DNA from: Clostridiales bacterium
GTDB lineage: Bacteria; Bacillota; Clostridia; Acetivibrionales; RGIG10202
NCBI GenBank assembly: GCA_017961515.1
Contig: JAGCXC010000072.1
Location: forward strand, 1-37,953
Direction of reading: 5' to 3'
Length of the DNA stretch: 37,953 bases
Part shown: in pieces, positions 23,624 to 30,621 of the stretch
Layout of the letters: each line of letters starts with the position of its first letter
Position numbering within the stretch: position 1 is the stretch's first letter
Program-made: the position numbers and the translations under genes
Notes under the pieces: generated by a model
What the model was told of the DNA's origin: nothing
Databases searched by the model: none
The model's input: only the letters and a program-made list of their open reading frames with translations

Positions 23624-26530
23624 ATGTTGAGAAAAAACGAAAAATTTACCGTTTTGGGTAAGGCATTGTTTGATGCTTATATGAACAGAGATAGATTTAG
23701 GGTAGAGAGTCTGATAGAAAAAGTGCAAAATAAAAAGGATTTGAGGGCAAGAGAAGAACATGGAAATACAATATTGCATATTGCGTGTAGTGTTAATGAT
23801 GAAAAGATTGTGCGCTTATTATTAGAGAAAAGTTTTTTGCTAAATGATTATGACTATGTAGATGAGGAGTCATACGAAGGGATTACCCCTTTACATGTTG
23901 TATGCAAAAATGATAGTGAAAAATTATTTAAGGTGTTGTTAGAATATGGTGTGGATGTAAATAAAGATGAAGGAACGGGAATTACACCATTGTACTTGGC
24001 TTGTGATAGCGGAAGTACAAATGTAGTTAAATTGTTGTTAGAGCAGCAAGTCAATGTAAACAAAGCTGATAGAGATGGTTTTACGCCGCTTAGTATAGCA
24101 TGTCAACAAGGATATGCTGACATAGTAGAATGCTTATTGTCGAGATCGGATATAGATATAAATCTACTAACCAACAAAGGGAACAGTGCGTTTAGTTTGG
24201 CGTGCGGAAAAGGGAAAATGAATGTTATTGATATTATGATGAAAGATAGTAGATTGGATGTAAATGCGTGCTGTGAAAACGCGCGTACTGCATTGTATAT
24301 GGCGTGTAAAGAGGGAAGAACTGAAGTAGTGAAAAAATTATTGGATTGTCCAGAAATAAAAGTCAATATAGTTGATGAAAAAATAATTACTCCCCTTAGT
24401 GTGGCATGTAGATATGGTCATGAGGATATAGTTAGGATGTTGTTATCGAACAAAAGGGAAAAGATAGATGTAAATTTATTTGATAGCAAAGGATTAACGG
24501 CATTACACGCAGCATGCTATAATTACAATGCGGGCGTAATAGATGCGTTATTATCGAGGCCAGATATAGATATAAACAAACCTGGATCCACAGGTACAGC
24601 AGCTTTACATATAGCGTGTTTTAACGAGAATATAGAGTTAGTAAAAAAATTGTTGAAGAATAAAGATTTAGATGTGAATATGTGTGATAAACACAATACA
24701 TCGCCATTATTTATAGCGTGTTATCAAGGAAATTATGAATCAGTGGAGATATTGCTAAAATATGAATATTGTAATGTAGATGTAAATATAGAAGATGAAG
24801 AAGGGAATACACCTCTTTATATAGCATGTTATAAGGGATATAGAAAGGTTGTAGAAACTTTATTAAAATATTCGAAGGGTATAGTTGATATAAACAAGAC
24901 AAAAGATGGCGTTAATGCAGTGAATATTGCGTGTGAAGTTGGAAGTACGGAAATATTGAAAATGTTGCTAAAATACGATAAAAAGAAAGCAGAAGTAACT
25001 AGAGCTGACAAAAAAGGGAACACACCATTACATATAGCATGTTATGATGGGAAAATACAAATAGCGAAGATGTTATTGGAATACTGTAACGGGGATAAAA
25101 ATATCATAAACCGAGTTAACAAAAGAGGATTGACTCCGTTAATAATAGCATGTCAGAGAGGATATAAAAATATTGTAAGGGAGATTTTATCGTATCCGGA
25201 TGTGAATGTAAATGTGGTAGATAAAATGGGAACTACACCATTATATATAGAGTGCCAAGACGGAAACAAAGATATTGTTCAAAAGTTACTATCGCTAAAA
25301 AATTTGGATATAACAATAATGCCGAAGAACAGGGGTATTATAACTAGTGTAGTAGAGGGAGAAGATAAAGAGGAAATAATAAGTATGTTGCAAAACCGGG
25401 CAAATAGAGATTTACCAGGTGCGTGCGAAAGTGATGAAGTAGAGAAGGTAAACCGATTATTAAATATAGTTGGAGATCTAGAACCAGAGCGTTTAGGCAA
25501 GTTATATAATATATCAACAAAACGGTTAGCAGAAGTAATGACAAAAAGATTTAGCACACAGATATTAACGCAGGTATTACAATATATTAAAGATGTTGAT
25601 GCACGTGATAGTATAATAAATAAGATATTTGACAAGAAAGATATATTAAATAAAGTTGGTGAAGTGAATAGAGAGGTCCTAAAATATAAAATATCTAAAG
25701 AACTAGAGGAAGCATGTAGAGCGCGTAATGATTGCGATGTACAAAAATTATTGAATACGGGTATAGATGTGAGAGAAAGTGAAGCTTATATGAATGCGGC
25801 AGTTCTTGCGGGAAGTAACACTATAATTAATATATTGAAGAAAAAAGGAGCAAGAGCTGCGACAGTAGCAATAGAAAAAACTAGTGTACCCGTGGTGCAT
25901 GAGAATGTTGTGTCTAAAAGGGTTAAGCAAAATAAAAATGCATTATTAGAGGCAATCGAGGAAGGGAACTTAACAATTGTGAAAAAATTATTAAAGAGTG
26001 TTTCTGCTAATGAAACGGATGGAAATGGAAAAAGTTTATTAATGTATGCAATAGAGAGGGGTCAAGTAGATACCGTGAAATTTTTGATTTCTAAAGGTGC
26101 AAATAAAAAAGCAGAAGACAACTCAAACAAGAGTGTGTTAATGTATGCTTTAGCAAAAGGAGAAATAATGTCTTTTGTAATAGAAGAGATAATAGATGAA
26201 GCCAATTTACGATTAGTAGATAAAGATGCTAAAAATTTATTAATGTATGCTTGTCAAGGTGGATATATGCCGGCGGTAAAAAAATTAGTAGATAAGTTAT
26301 TGAAGCTAGATATAGGTTTAGATAATACTGATGCAAAGGGATGGACAGCAGCAGGAATAGCATTCAGCAGGGGTGATACAAGAATGACAGAGTATCTTAT
26401 GAGAAAAGGAGCGGTAGAAGCAGGAAGGATACCAAATAAAAATGGATTCTATGAATTAAAAGGGAAAATAGATCAGGGAATTTTAATACCAAAGGTAGAA
26501 AAAAGGAGAAAAGGGAAATATAAATTATAG
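23624..26530 (+). CDS. Ankyrin-repeat protein 3 (968 residues)
   Basis: Paralogue of ankyrin protein 2 with the same three-part plan and more repeats. About 16 ankyrin repeats fill the N-terminal 560 residues (TPLYLACDSG, PLSIACQQG, ALYMACKEG, PLYIACYKG, PLHIACYDG), with repeat loops of the DIDIN and VDVN type. A non-repeat domain at about 562-765 includes NRANRDLPGACESDEV, NISTKRLAEVMTKRFSTQI and ELEEACRARNDCDVQKLL, aligning with protein 2. About five repeats end the protein (LLMYAIERG, VLMYALAKG, LLMYACQGG), followed by a basic tail VEKRRKGKYKL. There is no signal peptide or membrane segment. AGAGGT lies seven bases before ATG 23624; GTG 23618 is too close. A terminator follows at 26555. 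The binding partner and biological role are unknown. Confidence 0.88.
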   Translation: MLRKNEKFTVLGKALFDAYMNRDRFRVESLIEKVQNKKDLRAREEHGNTILHIACSVNDEKIVRLLLEKSFLLNDYDYVDEESYEGITPLHVVCKNDSEKLFKVLLEYGVDVNKDEGTGITPLYLACDSGSTNVVKLLLEQQVNVNKADRDGFTPLSIACQQGYADIVECLLSRSDIDINLLTNKGNSAFSLACGKGKMNVIDIMMKDSRLDVNACCENARTALYMACKEGRTEVVKKLLDCPEIKVNIVDEKIITPLSVACRYGHEDIVRMLLSNKREKIDVNLFDSKGLTALHAACYNYNAGVIDALLSRPDIDINKPGSTGTAALHIACFNENIELVKKLLKNKDLDVNMCDKHNTSPLFIACYQGNYESVEILLKYEYCNVDVNIEDEEGNTPLYIACYKGYRKVVETLLKYSKGIVDINKTKDGVNAVNIACEVGSTEILKMLLKYDKKKAEVTRADKKGNTPLHIACYDGKIQIAKMLLEYCNGDKNIINRVNKRGLTPLIIACQRGYKNIVREILSYPDVNVNVVDKMGTTPLYIECQDGNKDIVQKLLSLKNLDITIMPKNRGIITSVVEGEDKEEIISMLQNRANRDLPGACESDEVEKVNRLLNIVGDLEPERLGKLYNISTKRLAEVMTKRFSTQILTQVLQYIKDVDARDSIINKIFDKKDILNKVGEVNREVLKYKISKELEEACRARNDCDVQKLLNTGIDVRESEAYMNAAVLAGSNTIINILKKKGARAATVAIEKTSVPVVHENVVSKRVKQNKNALLEAIEEGNLTIVKKLLKSVSANETDGNGKSLLMYAIERGQVDTVKFLISKGANKKAEDNSNKSVLMYALAKGEIMSFVIEEIIDEANLRLVDKDAKNLLMYACQGGYMPAVKKLVDKLLKLDIGLDNTDAKGWTAAGIAFSRGDTRMTEYLMRKGAVEAGRIPNKNGFYELKGKIDQGILIPKVEKRRKGKYKL

Positions 26531-26554
26531 AATATAGATTAAGAAAATTATAGG

Positions 26555-26596
26555 TGAACCCTTATCCCATCGAAGAAGGAAGAGGGTTCATTTATT
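26555..26596 (+). terminator. Terminator after ankyrin gene 3
   Basis: TGAACCCT (26555-26562) pairs with AGGGTTCA (26583-26590), with some inner pairing (TCC/GGA). TTTATT follows. It matches the end of the ankyrin block. Confidence 0.7.
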
Positions 26597-26617
26597 ATAA
26601 GCGCTTGTAACCTTCTT

Positions 26618-26645
26618 GAATACAGCTCTTATTTGATGCATACAA
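26618..26645 (+). promoter_or_regulatory. Possible forespore (sigma-G-like) promoter
   Basis: GAATA (26618-26622), a 16-nt spacer, then CATACAA (26639-26645) resembles the sigma-G pattern GHATR and CATNHTA with one mismatch and a spacer one base short. The ribosome binding site lies about 19 nt downstream. It is only suggestive. Confidence 0.3.
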
Positions 26646-26676
26646 TTAAAATAAAAAAATACACAAGGAGCGTATT

Positions 26677-27972
26677 ATGTACATTTTAAAATTAGGATCT
26701 AAAGGTCCTCTTGTTCGATTACTACAAAGCGTATTATTAAATTTAGGCTATAACATAGGCACAATTGATGGTGTCTTTGGTGTACAGACACAAAATTCAG
26801 TTTTAGAATATCAACGAGACAACGGTCTTCCTGTTGATGGTGTTGTTGATCAAAATACATGGACTTCTTTAGAAAAATTTATTTTGGGATATGTATCCTA
26901 TACAATAAAACCAAAAGACAGTCTTTTTAACATTGCATCAACTTTTCTAACTAATGTCAACGCAATATTAGTTGCTAATCCTGGGCTAGACCCAATGAAC
27001 TTGACTGTAGGCCAATCCATAATTGTTCCTCTAAACTCAAATGTTGTTCTAACCAACATCTACTACACATACGACATAATGGAAATGAACATACGATCGC
27101 TAAAAACAAGATATCCTTTCATTGAAACTGGTATAATCGGGCAAAGCGTCCTAGGAAAAAATCTCTACTACATAAAACTTGGTAAAGGAAAAACAGAGGT
27201 TTCATACAACGCCAGTCATCATGGCCTAGAATGGATCACATCTTTACTTACAATGAAATTTATTGAAGACTTTTCGCGTGCATATGCTACACAATCTAAC
27301 CTATTTGGATATGACATAAAAGAAATTTGGGAAAACTACAGTATATATATTGTACCAATGGTCAATCCTGACGGTGTAAACCTTGTACTAAATGGTCTTG
27401 ATACTAACAACCCTTACTACGATAAACTACTGCAATTAAACAACACGGGTCTACCATTTAGCAAAGTATGGCAAGCAAATATTCGCGGTATTGATCTTAA
27501 TAGAAATTATCCGGCTTCATGGCAACTTGCAAAAAATCAAGAAGCAATGTTTGGTATAACAGGACCTGGCCCTACTAGATACGGTGGACCTTATCCTTTA
27601 TCCGAACCAGAAACTCAAGCTATGGTAAACTTTACGTCTTCACACGATTTCAAACTTGTTATTGCATATCATTCTCAAGGTGAAGTAATATTCTGGTTGT
27701 ACAAAAATATAACTCCTCCAAATGCACAAAAAATCGGCGAAACATTCTCTAAGCTTAGTGGATACGCCTTAGAAAAAGCACCTGTTACATCTTTATTTGC
27801 TGGATACAAAGACTGGTTTATAGAAGTGTATAACAAACCCGGCTACACAATAGAAGTCGGACTTGGTGAAAATCCTTTACCTATATCTCAATTTGACAAA
27901 ATCTATAAAGACAACAGAGAAATAATGATTATAGCACCAACTCTTATAAATAAAATTGAAGACGATGACTAA
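26677..27972 (+). CDS. Gamma-D-glutamyl-diaminopimelate endopeptidase, M14 family with PG-binding and LysM domains
   Basis: A peptidoglycan hydrolase like endopeptidase I (ENP1) of Lysinibacillus sphaericus, cutting between D-Glu and meso-diaminopimelate in stem peptides. A peptidoglycan-binding domain covers 1-65 (GSKGPLVRLLQSVLLNLGY, IDGVFGVQTQNSV). A LysM domain covers about 73-118 (YTIKPKDSLFNIAS, MNLTVGQSIIVP). The M14 peptidase occupies about 125-430, with zinc ligands His182 and Glu185 (HGLE) and His332 (AYHSQG), substrate Arg276 (DLNRNYP) and catalytic Glu393 (TIEVGLG). There is no signal peptide, as in ENP1, which acts inside the sporulating cell. AAGGAG precedes ATG 26677. The gene uses many more C-ending codons than neighbours and has about equal G and C on its coding strand, which is unlike the rest of the window. 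Confidence 0.9.
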   Translation: MYILKLGSKGPLVRLLQSVLLNLGYNIGTIDGVFGVQTQNSVLEYQRDNGLPVDGVVDQNTWTSLEKFILGYVSYTIKPKDSLFNIASTFLTNVNAILVANPGLDPMNLTVGQSIIVPLNSNVVLTNIYYTYDIMEMNIRSLKTRYPFIETGIIGQSVLGKNLYYIKLGKGKTEVSYNASHHGLEWITSLLTMKFIEDFSRAYATQSNLFGYDIKEIWENYSIYIVPMVNPDGVNLVLNGLDTNNPYYDKLLQLNNTGLPFSKVWQANIRGIDLNRNYPASWQLAKNQEAMFGITGPGPTRYGGPYPLSEPETQAMVNFTSSHDFKLVIAYHSQGEVIFWLYKNITPPNAQKIGETFSKLSGYALEKAPVTSLFAGYKDWFIEVYNKPGYTIEVGLGENPLPISQFDKIYKDNREIMIIAPTLINKIEDDD

Positions 27973-27984
27973 TCCCTAAATTAA

Positions 27985-28018
27985 AGTATATAGCCATTTT
28001 TTGCTTTGGCTATATACT
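27985..28018. terminator. 12-bp perfect hairpin between the peptidase gene and yabR
   Basis: AGTATATAGCCA (27985-27996) pairs perfectly with TGGCTATATACT (28007-28018) around TTTTTTGCTT. It lies just after the peptidase stop and between two convergent genes, so it probably ends both transcripts. No classical T-run follows the stem. Confidence 0.6.
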
Positions 28019-28092
28019 AGATAAAATACTCGCTTGAAACTTGTATTAAACGGATTGGAAGACTAGCCAACATTTAAGCGGACACTTCCTTG

Positions 28093-28124
28093 CACCATCT
28101 ACGCTTTTTTTAAGCTTAGAGGTG
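28093..28124 (-). terminator. Hairpin downstream of yabR
   Basis: CACC-A-TCTA (28093-28101) pairs with TAGAGGTG (28117-28124) with one bulged A. It lies just past the yabR stop on the minus strand. The T-run is weak, so the call is tentative. Confidence 0.35.
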
Positions 28125-28145
28125 TAAAACATCCCCAACTTAAGT

Positions 28146-28568
28146 TTATCTTCTTGCGGATTTTCTTGGACCGGTAGTACCCCTTTTATTTTCAAAGCTT
28201 CTTTTTAAATCATGTTGCCTCTCGTCACTATCTTTCATAAATTTAGCAAGACGATCTTCAAACGACAGAACCTGTGGCTCTTTAACTTTACCTACATCTT
28301 CAGAACTTTTCTGAGGTTCCTTTTGTATCTTCTTTGGAACTGCTTTCCTAATTGACAAACTTATCTTGCCATTAGGATCAATAGATAAAATTTTCACCTT
28401 TACCTCTTGATTCTCTGTAAGGTGTTCTCTGACGTCTTTTACGTAATGCTCTGAAATCTCTGAAATGTGTACCAATCCATTTTTCCCTTCCGGTAACTGA
28501 ACAAACGCTCCGAACTTTGTTATAACGGAAACTTTTCCGTCAACGATTTTTCCTTCTTCGACTAGCAT
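28146..28568 (-). CDS. yabR: S1-domain RNA-binding protein YabR
   Basis: A 140-residue protein with one S1 domain in the first 75 residues (GKIVDGKVSVITKFGAFVQL, GLVHISEISEHYVKDV, GKISLSIRKA). A charged tail follows, with SFEDRLAKFMKDSDERQHDL and ending NKRG..RKSARR, the tail pattern of Bacillus YabR rather than of the shorter stress protein YugI. In Bacillus yabR lies downstream of divIC, in the spoVT-mazG-yabO-yabP-yabQ-divIC-yabR region. Here it stands alone, opposite in direction and upstream of spoVT. It is the only gene on the minus strand in the window. GGGAGG precedes the ATG at 28568, and a consensus promoter lies at 28603-28632. Confidence 0.88.
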   Translation of the reverse strand: MLVEEGKIVDGKVSVITKFGAFVQLPEGKNGLVHISEISEHYVKDVREHLTENQEVKVKILSIDPNGKISLSIRKAVPKKIQKEPQKSSEDVGKVKEPQVLSFEDRLAKFMKDSDERQHDLKRSFENKRGTTGPRKSARR

Positions 28569-28901
28569 ATTATAAGAAATCCTCCCTAACTATTATATTA
28601 GTATTATACAGCCTTTATTGCTAATATGTCAATTTAATTTTTGTGCAATTTTTGAAAGCTTCACTGATATCGACACTTTTTTTGAATTCCTTAATTTTTA
28701 TGTTAAGGTATTTACATTCTAATATCTTCTTAACTTTTACGAATCTCTTCTAACGCTTATTTTAAAGAAGAGAGAATATTTATAGAGACATCCTTTTAAT
28801 AAAATTTTTGGTGTTAAGATAGAAGCTTTGTTTAAAGCTGGTATAAAATTTAAAATAGTGACAATAATAATGATGATACTACAATAAAGGAGATTTCGCA
28901 A
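28569..28901. other. Divergent intergenic region between yabR and spoVT
   Basis: This 333-nt gap carries the yabR promoter (28603-28632) and two hairpins: CCTTAA/TTAAGG near 28690-28710, and the perfect 8-bp TCTCTTCT (28744-28751)/AGAAGAGA (28766-28773). The spoVT promoter is not clear. GTATA (28841) with CAATAATA (28862) is only a weak sigma-G-like pair. Confidence 0.5.
28603..28632 (-). promoter_or_regulatory. Consensus sigma-A promoter for yabR
   Basis: On the minus strand, TTGACA (28632-28627) and TATAAT (28608-28603) are both perfect, with an 18-nt spacer. Confidence 0.8.
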
Positions 28902-29447
28902 ATGAGAGCAACAGGTATAGTTAGAAGAATAGATGATCTTGGTAGAGTAGTTATTCCAAAAGAAATAAGAAAGACGTTAAGAATAAGGGAAGGGGATCCA
29001 CTTGAAATTTTTACAGATAAAGAAGGAGAGATCATTCTAAAGAAGTATTCACCTATTTGTGAGCTTAGTGATTTTGCTTTACAATATGCTGAATCTCTCT
29101 TTAAATCAAGTGGACATATAACATGTATTTCAGATAGAGACACAATAATTGCAGTAGTAGGAACACCAAAGAAAGGATATCTTGGCAAGAGCATAAGCAC
29201 TGATTTGGAAAAAGTAATAGAGGAAAGAACAGATGTATTATTAACATCACCTAAAGATAAAATGATAAATATTATAAAGGATGACGATGCAAAATATAAT
29301 TCGCAAGTGGTGTCACCTATAATATCTGATGGAGATCCAATTGGAGCAGTTATATTTTTGTCGTTGGAATCTGATGCAAAAATGACAGAGCTTGAAGTAA
29401 AGCTTGCAAGTTCCGCATCCATTTTTTTAGGAAAGCAATTGGAGTAA
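28902..29447 (+). CDS. spoVT: Stage V sporulation transcription regulator SpoVT
   Basis: Forespore-specific DNA-binding regulator. The N-terminal AbrB-type swapped-hairpin domain reads MRATGIVRRIDDLGRVVIPK and KTLRIREGDPLEIF, almost identical to Bacillus SpoVT. The remaining 125 residues form a GAF-like domain with SDFALQYAESLF, CISDRDTIIAVVG and SDGDPIGAVIFLS. The length, 181 residues, is normal. AAAGGAG precedes ATG 28902. Its presence is direct evidence for an endospore-forming organism or a close relative. mazG (yabN) and yabM, which often lie between spoVT and rqcP, are absent. Confidence 0.97.
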   Translation: MRATGIVRRIDDLGRVVIPKEIRKTLRIREGDPLEIFTDKEGEIILKKYSPICELSDFALQYAESLFKSSGHITCISDRDTIIAVVGTPKKGYLGKSISTDLEKVIEERTDVLLTSPKDKMINIIKDDDAKYNSQVVSPIISDGDPIGAVIFLSLESDAKMTELEVKLASSASIFLGKQLE

Positions 29448-29467
29448 AAGAAAAATTAAGTATATCT

Positions 29468-29533
29468 AAAATAGCCTAAATGTGATATAGTTTTAGTTGG
29501 AGTAAAATTGTATCAATTAGGCTATTTTGTTTT
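29468..29533 (+). terminator. 12-bp inverted repeat between spoVT and rqcP, probable terminator
   Basis: AAAATAGCCTAA (29468-29479) and TTAGGCTATTTT (29517-29528) are perfect inverted repeats with a 37-nt loop, followed by GTTTT. The rqcP ribosome binding site begins only five bases later, so the structure could also affect rqcP expression. Confidence 0.55.
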
Positions 29534-29546
29534 AGGGGTGATTTTA

Positions 29547-29786
29547 TTGCGTATAGATAAATATTTAAAGGTATCTAGATTGATAAAAAGAAGGACAGTT
29601 GCGAATGAAGCTTGTGATAGGGAAAAAGTTTTTGTGAATGGAAGAGTTGTAAAAGCGTCGTATGAAGTAAAAATAGGTGATGAAATTGAATTGCGTCTAG
29701 AAAAGAATCCATTGCGTGTAGTAGTGACGAGTATTAGTGCATATGTGACTAAGGAAGGAGCAAAAGAAATGTATGAAATACGGTAG
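29547..29786 (+). CDS. rqcP: S4-domain ribosome-associated quality-control protein RqcP
   Basis: RqcP (YabO) is a small S4-domain protein that works with RqcH on obstructed 50S subunits to add alanine tails to stalled nascent chains. The 79-residue product begins MRIDKYLKVSRLIKRRTVAN, closely like Bacillus RqcP, and carries VFVNGRVVKASYEVKIGDEI. TTG 29547 is chosen because it gives the family N-terminus and has AGGGGTG seven bases upstream; longer in-frame starts run into the upstream inverted repeat. The usual partners yabP, yabQ and divIC do not follow; the wal operon does. Confidence 0.93.
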   Translation: MRIDKYLKVSRLIKRRTVANEACDREKVFVNGRVVKASYEVKIGDEIELRLEKNPLRVVVTSISAYVTKEGAKEMYEIR

Positions 29787-29792
29787 CAAAAT

Positions 29793-29821
29793 TTGACTTT
29801 ACAAAAAAAATGTGGTAAACT
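29793..29821 (+). promoter_or_regulatory. Sigma-A-type promoter for the wal operon
   Basis: TTGACT (29793-29798) and TAAACT (29816-29821) are separated by 17 nt. The leader that follows holds an imperfect hairpin near 29863-29893 (TTTTTCACT with AGTGTAAAAA, one mismatch). Confidence 0.7.
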
Positions 29822-29910
29822 TATGGATTGAAAGAGGTAAGTATAATAACAGGATTTAAGAAATTTTTCACTGCATTTATAGTGTAAAAATTATTCTTAA
29901 GGGGTTGATT

Positions 29911-30597
29911 GTGGTGTCTAAGACTATATTGATAGTGGATGATGAGAAGAACATTGCAAATATATTGGATTTTAATTTGAAAAAGGAAGGATTTAATACA
30001 ATAGTAGCAAATGATGGAGAAACTGCTGTGGATATGGCTTACAGCAAGAAACCAGATTTAATATTGTTGGATATAATGCTTCCAAAGTTGGATGGATTCT
30101 CGGTTTGTAAAAAAGTGAGAAAAGATCTTAATACACCTATTATTATGCTAACGGCTAAGGAAGATGAAGTTGATAAGGTTTTGGGGTTAGAGTTGGGTGC
30201 AGATGATTACATGACGAAACCCTTTAGTCCAAGAGAACTGATGGCGAGAATAAAAGCAAACTTAAGAAGGACAGAGATGTCTGAAAATACACAGACTGAA
30301 ATTTTGAAATTTGGTAATCTTGTAATCAACTGTGCAAGTTATGAGGTTAAGCTAAAAAATAAAGTGATAGATATAACGCTTCGTGAGTTTGAGCTACTTA
30401 AGTTTTTGGCGCAAAGGAAGGGCCAAGTATTCACAAGGGAAAGTCTTTTAGAGAAGGTTTGGGGATATGAGTATTTTGGGGATGTAAGGACAGTGGATGT
30501 TACTGTACGAAGGATACGGGAGAAAATCGAGCAGGATCCGGCGAACCCTAGATATATAATAACTAAGCGAGGGGTAGGTTATTACTTTAGAAAATAA
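29911..30597 (+). CDS. walR: OmpR/PhoB-family response regulator WalR
   Basis: Response regulator of the WalRK two-component system that controls cell-wall metabolism. The receiver domain has acidic residues Asp10/Asp11, phospho-acceptor Asp54 (LLDIMLP) and Lys103 (TKPFSP). The C-terminal winged-helix DNA-binding domain includes LREFELLKFL, VWGYEYFGDVRTVDVTVRR and ITKRGVGYYF. The start is one of three in-frame codons: TTG 29905, GTG 29911 or GTG 29914. AAGGGG at 29899-29904 fits 29911 (6 bases) or 29914 (9 bases). The WalR rather than PhoB assignment rests on the yycH, yycI and walJ genes that follow. Confidence 0.93.
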   Translation: MVSKTILIVDDEKNIANILDFNLKKEGFNTIVANDGETAVDMAYSKKPDLILLDIMLPKLDGFSVCKKVRKDLNTPIIMLTAKEDEVDKVLGLELGADDYMTKPFSPRELMARIKANLRRTEMSENTQTEILKFGNLVINCASYEVKLKNKVIDITLREFELLKFLAQRKGQVFTRESLLEKVWGYEYFGDVRTVDVTVRRIREKIEQDPANPRYIITKRGVGYYFRK

Positions 30598-30621
30598 TAG
30601 ACATGTGGGGATTTGACGAGA

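Noticed and set aside
19154..26530. Recent lateral transfer of the ankyrin block judged by composition
   Set aside because: By eye its AT content, codon endings and G-over-C bias match the neighbouring housekeeping genes; no transposase, integrase or flanking direct repeats were found.
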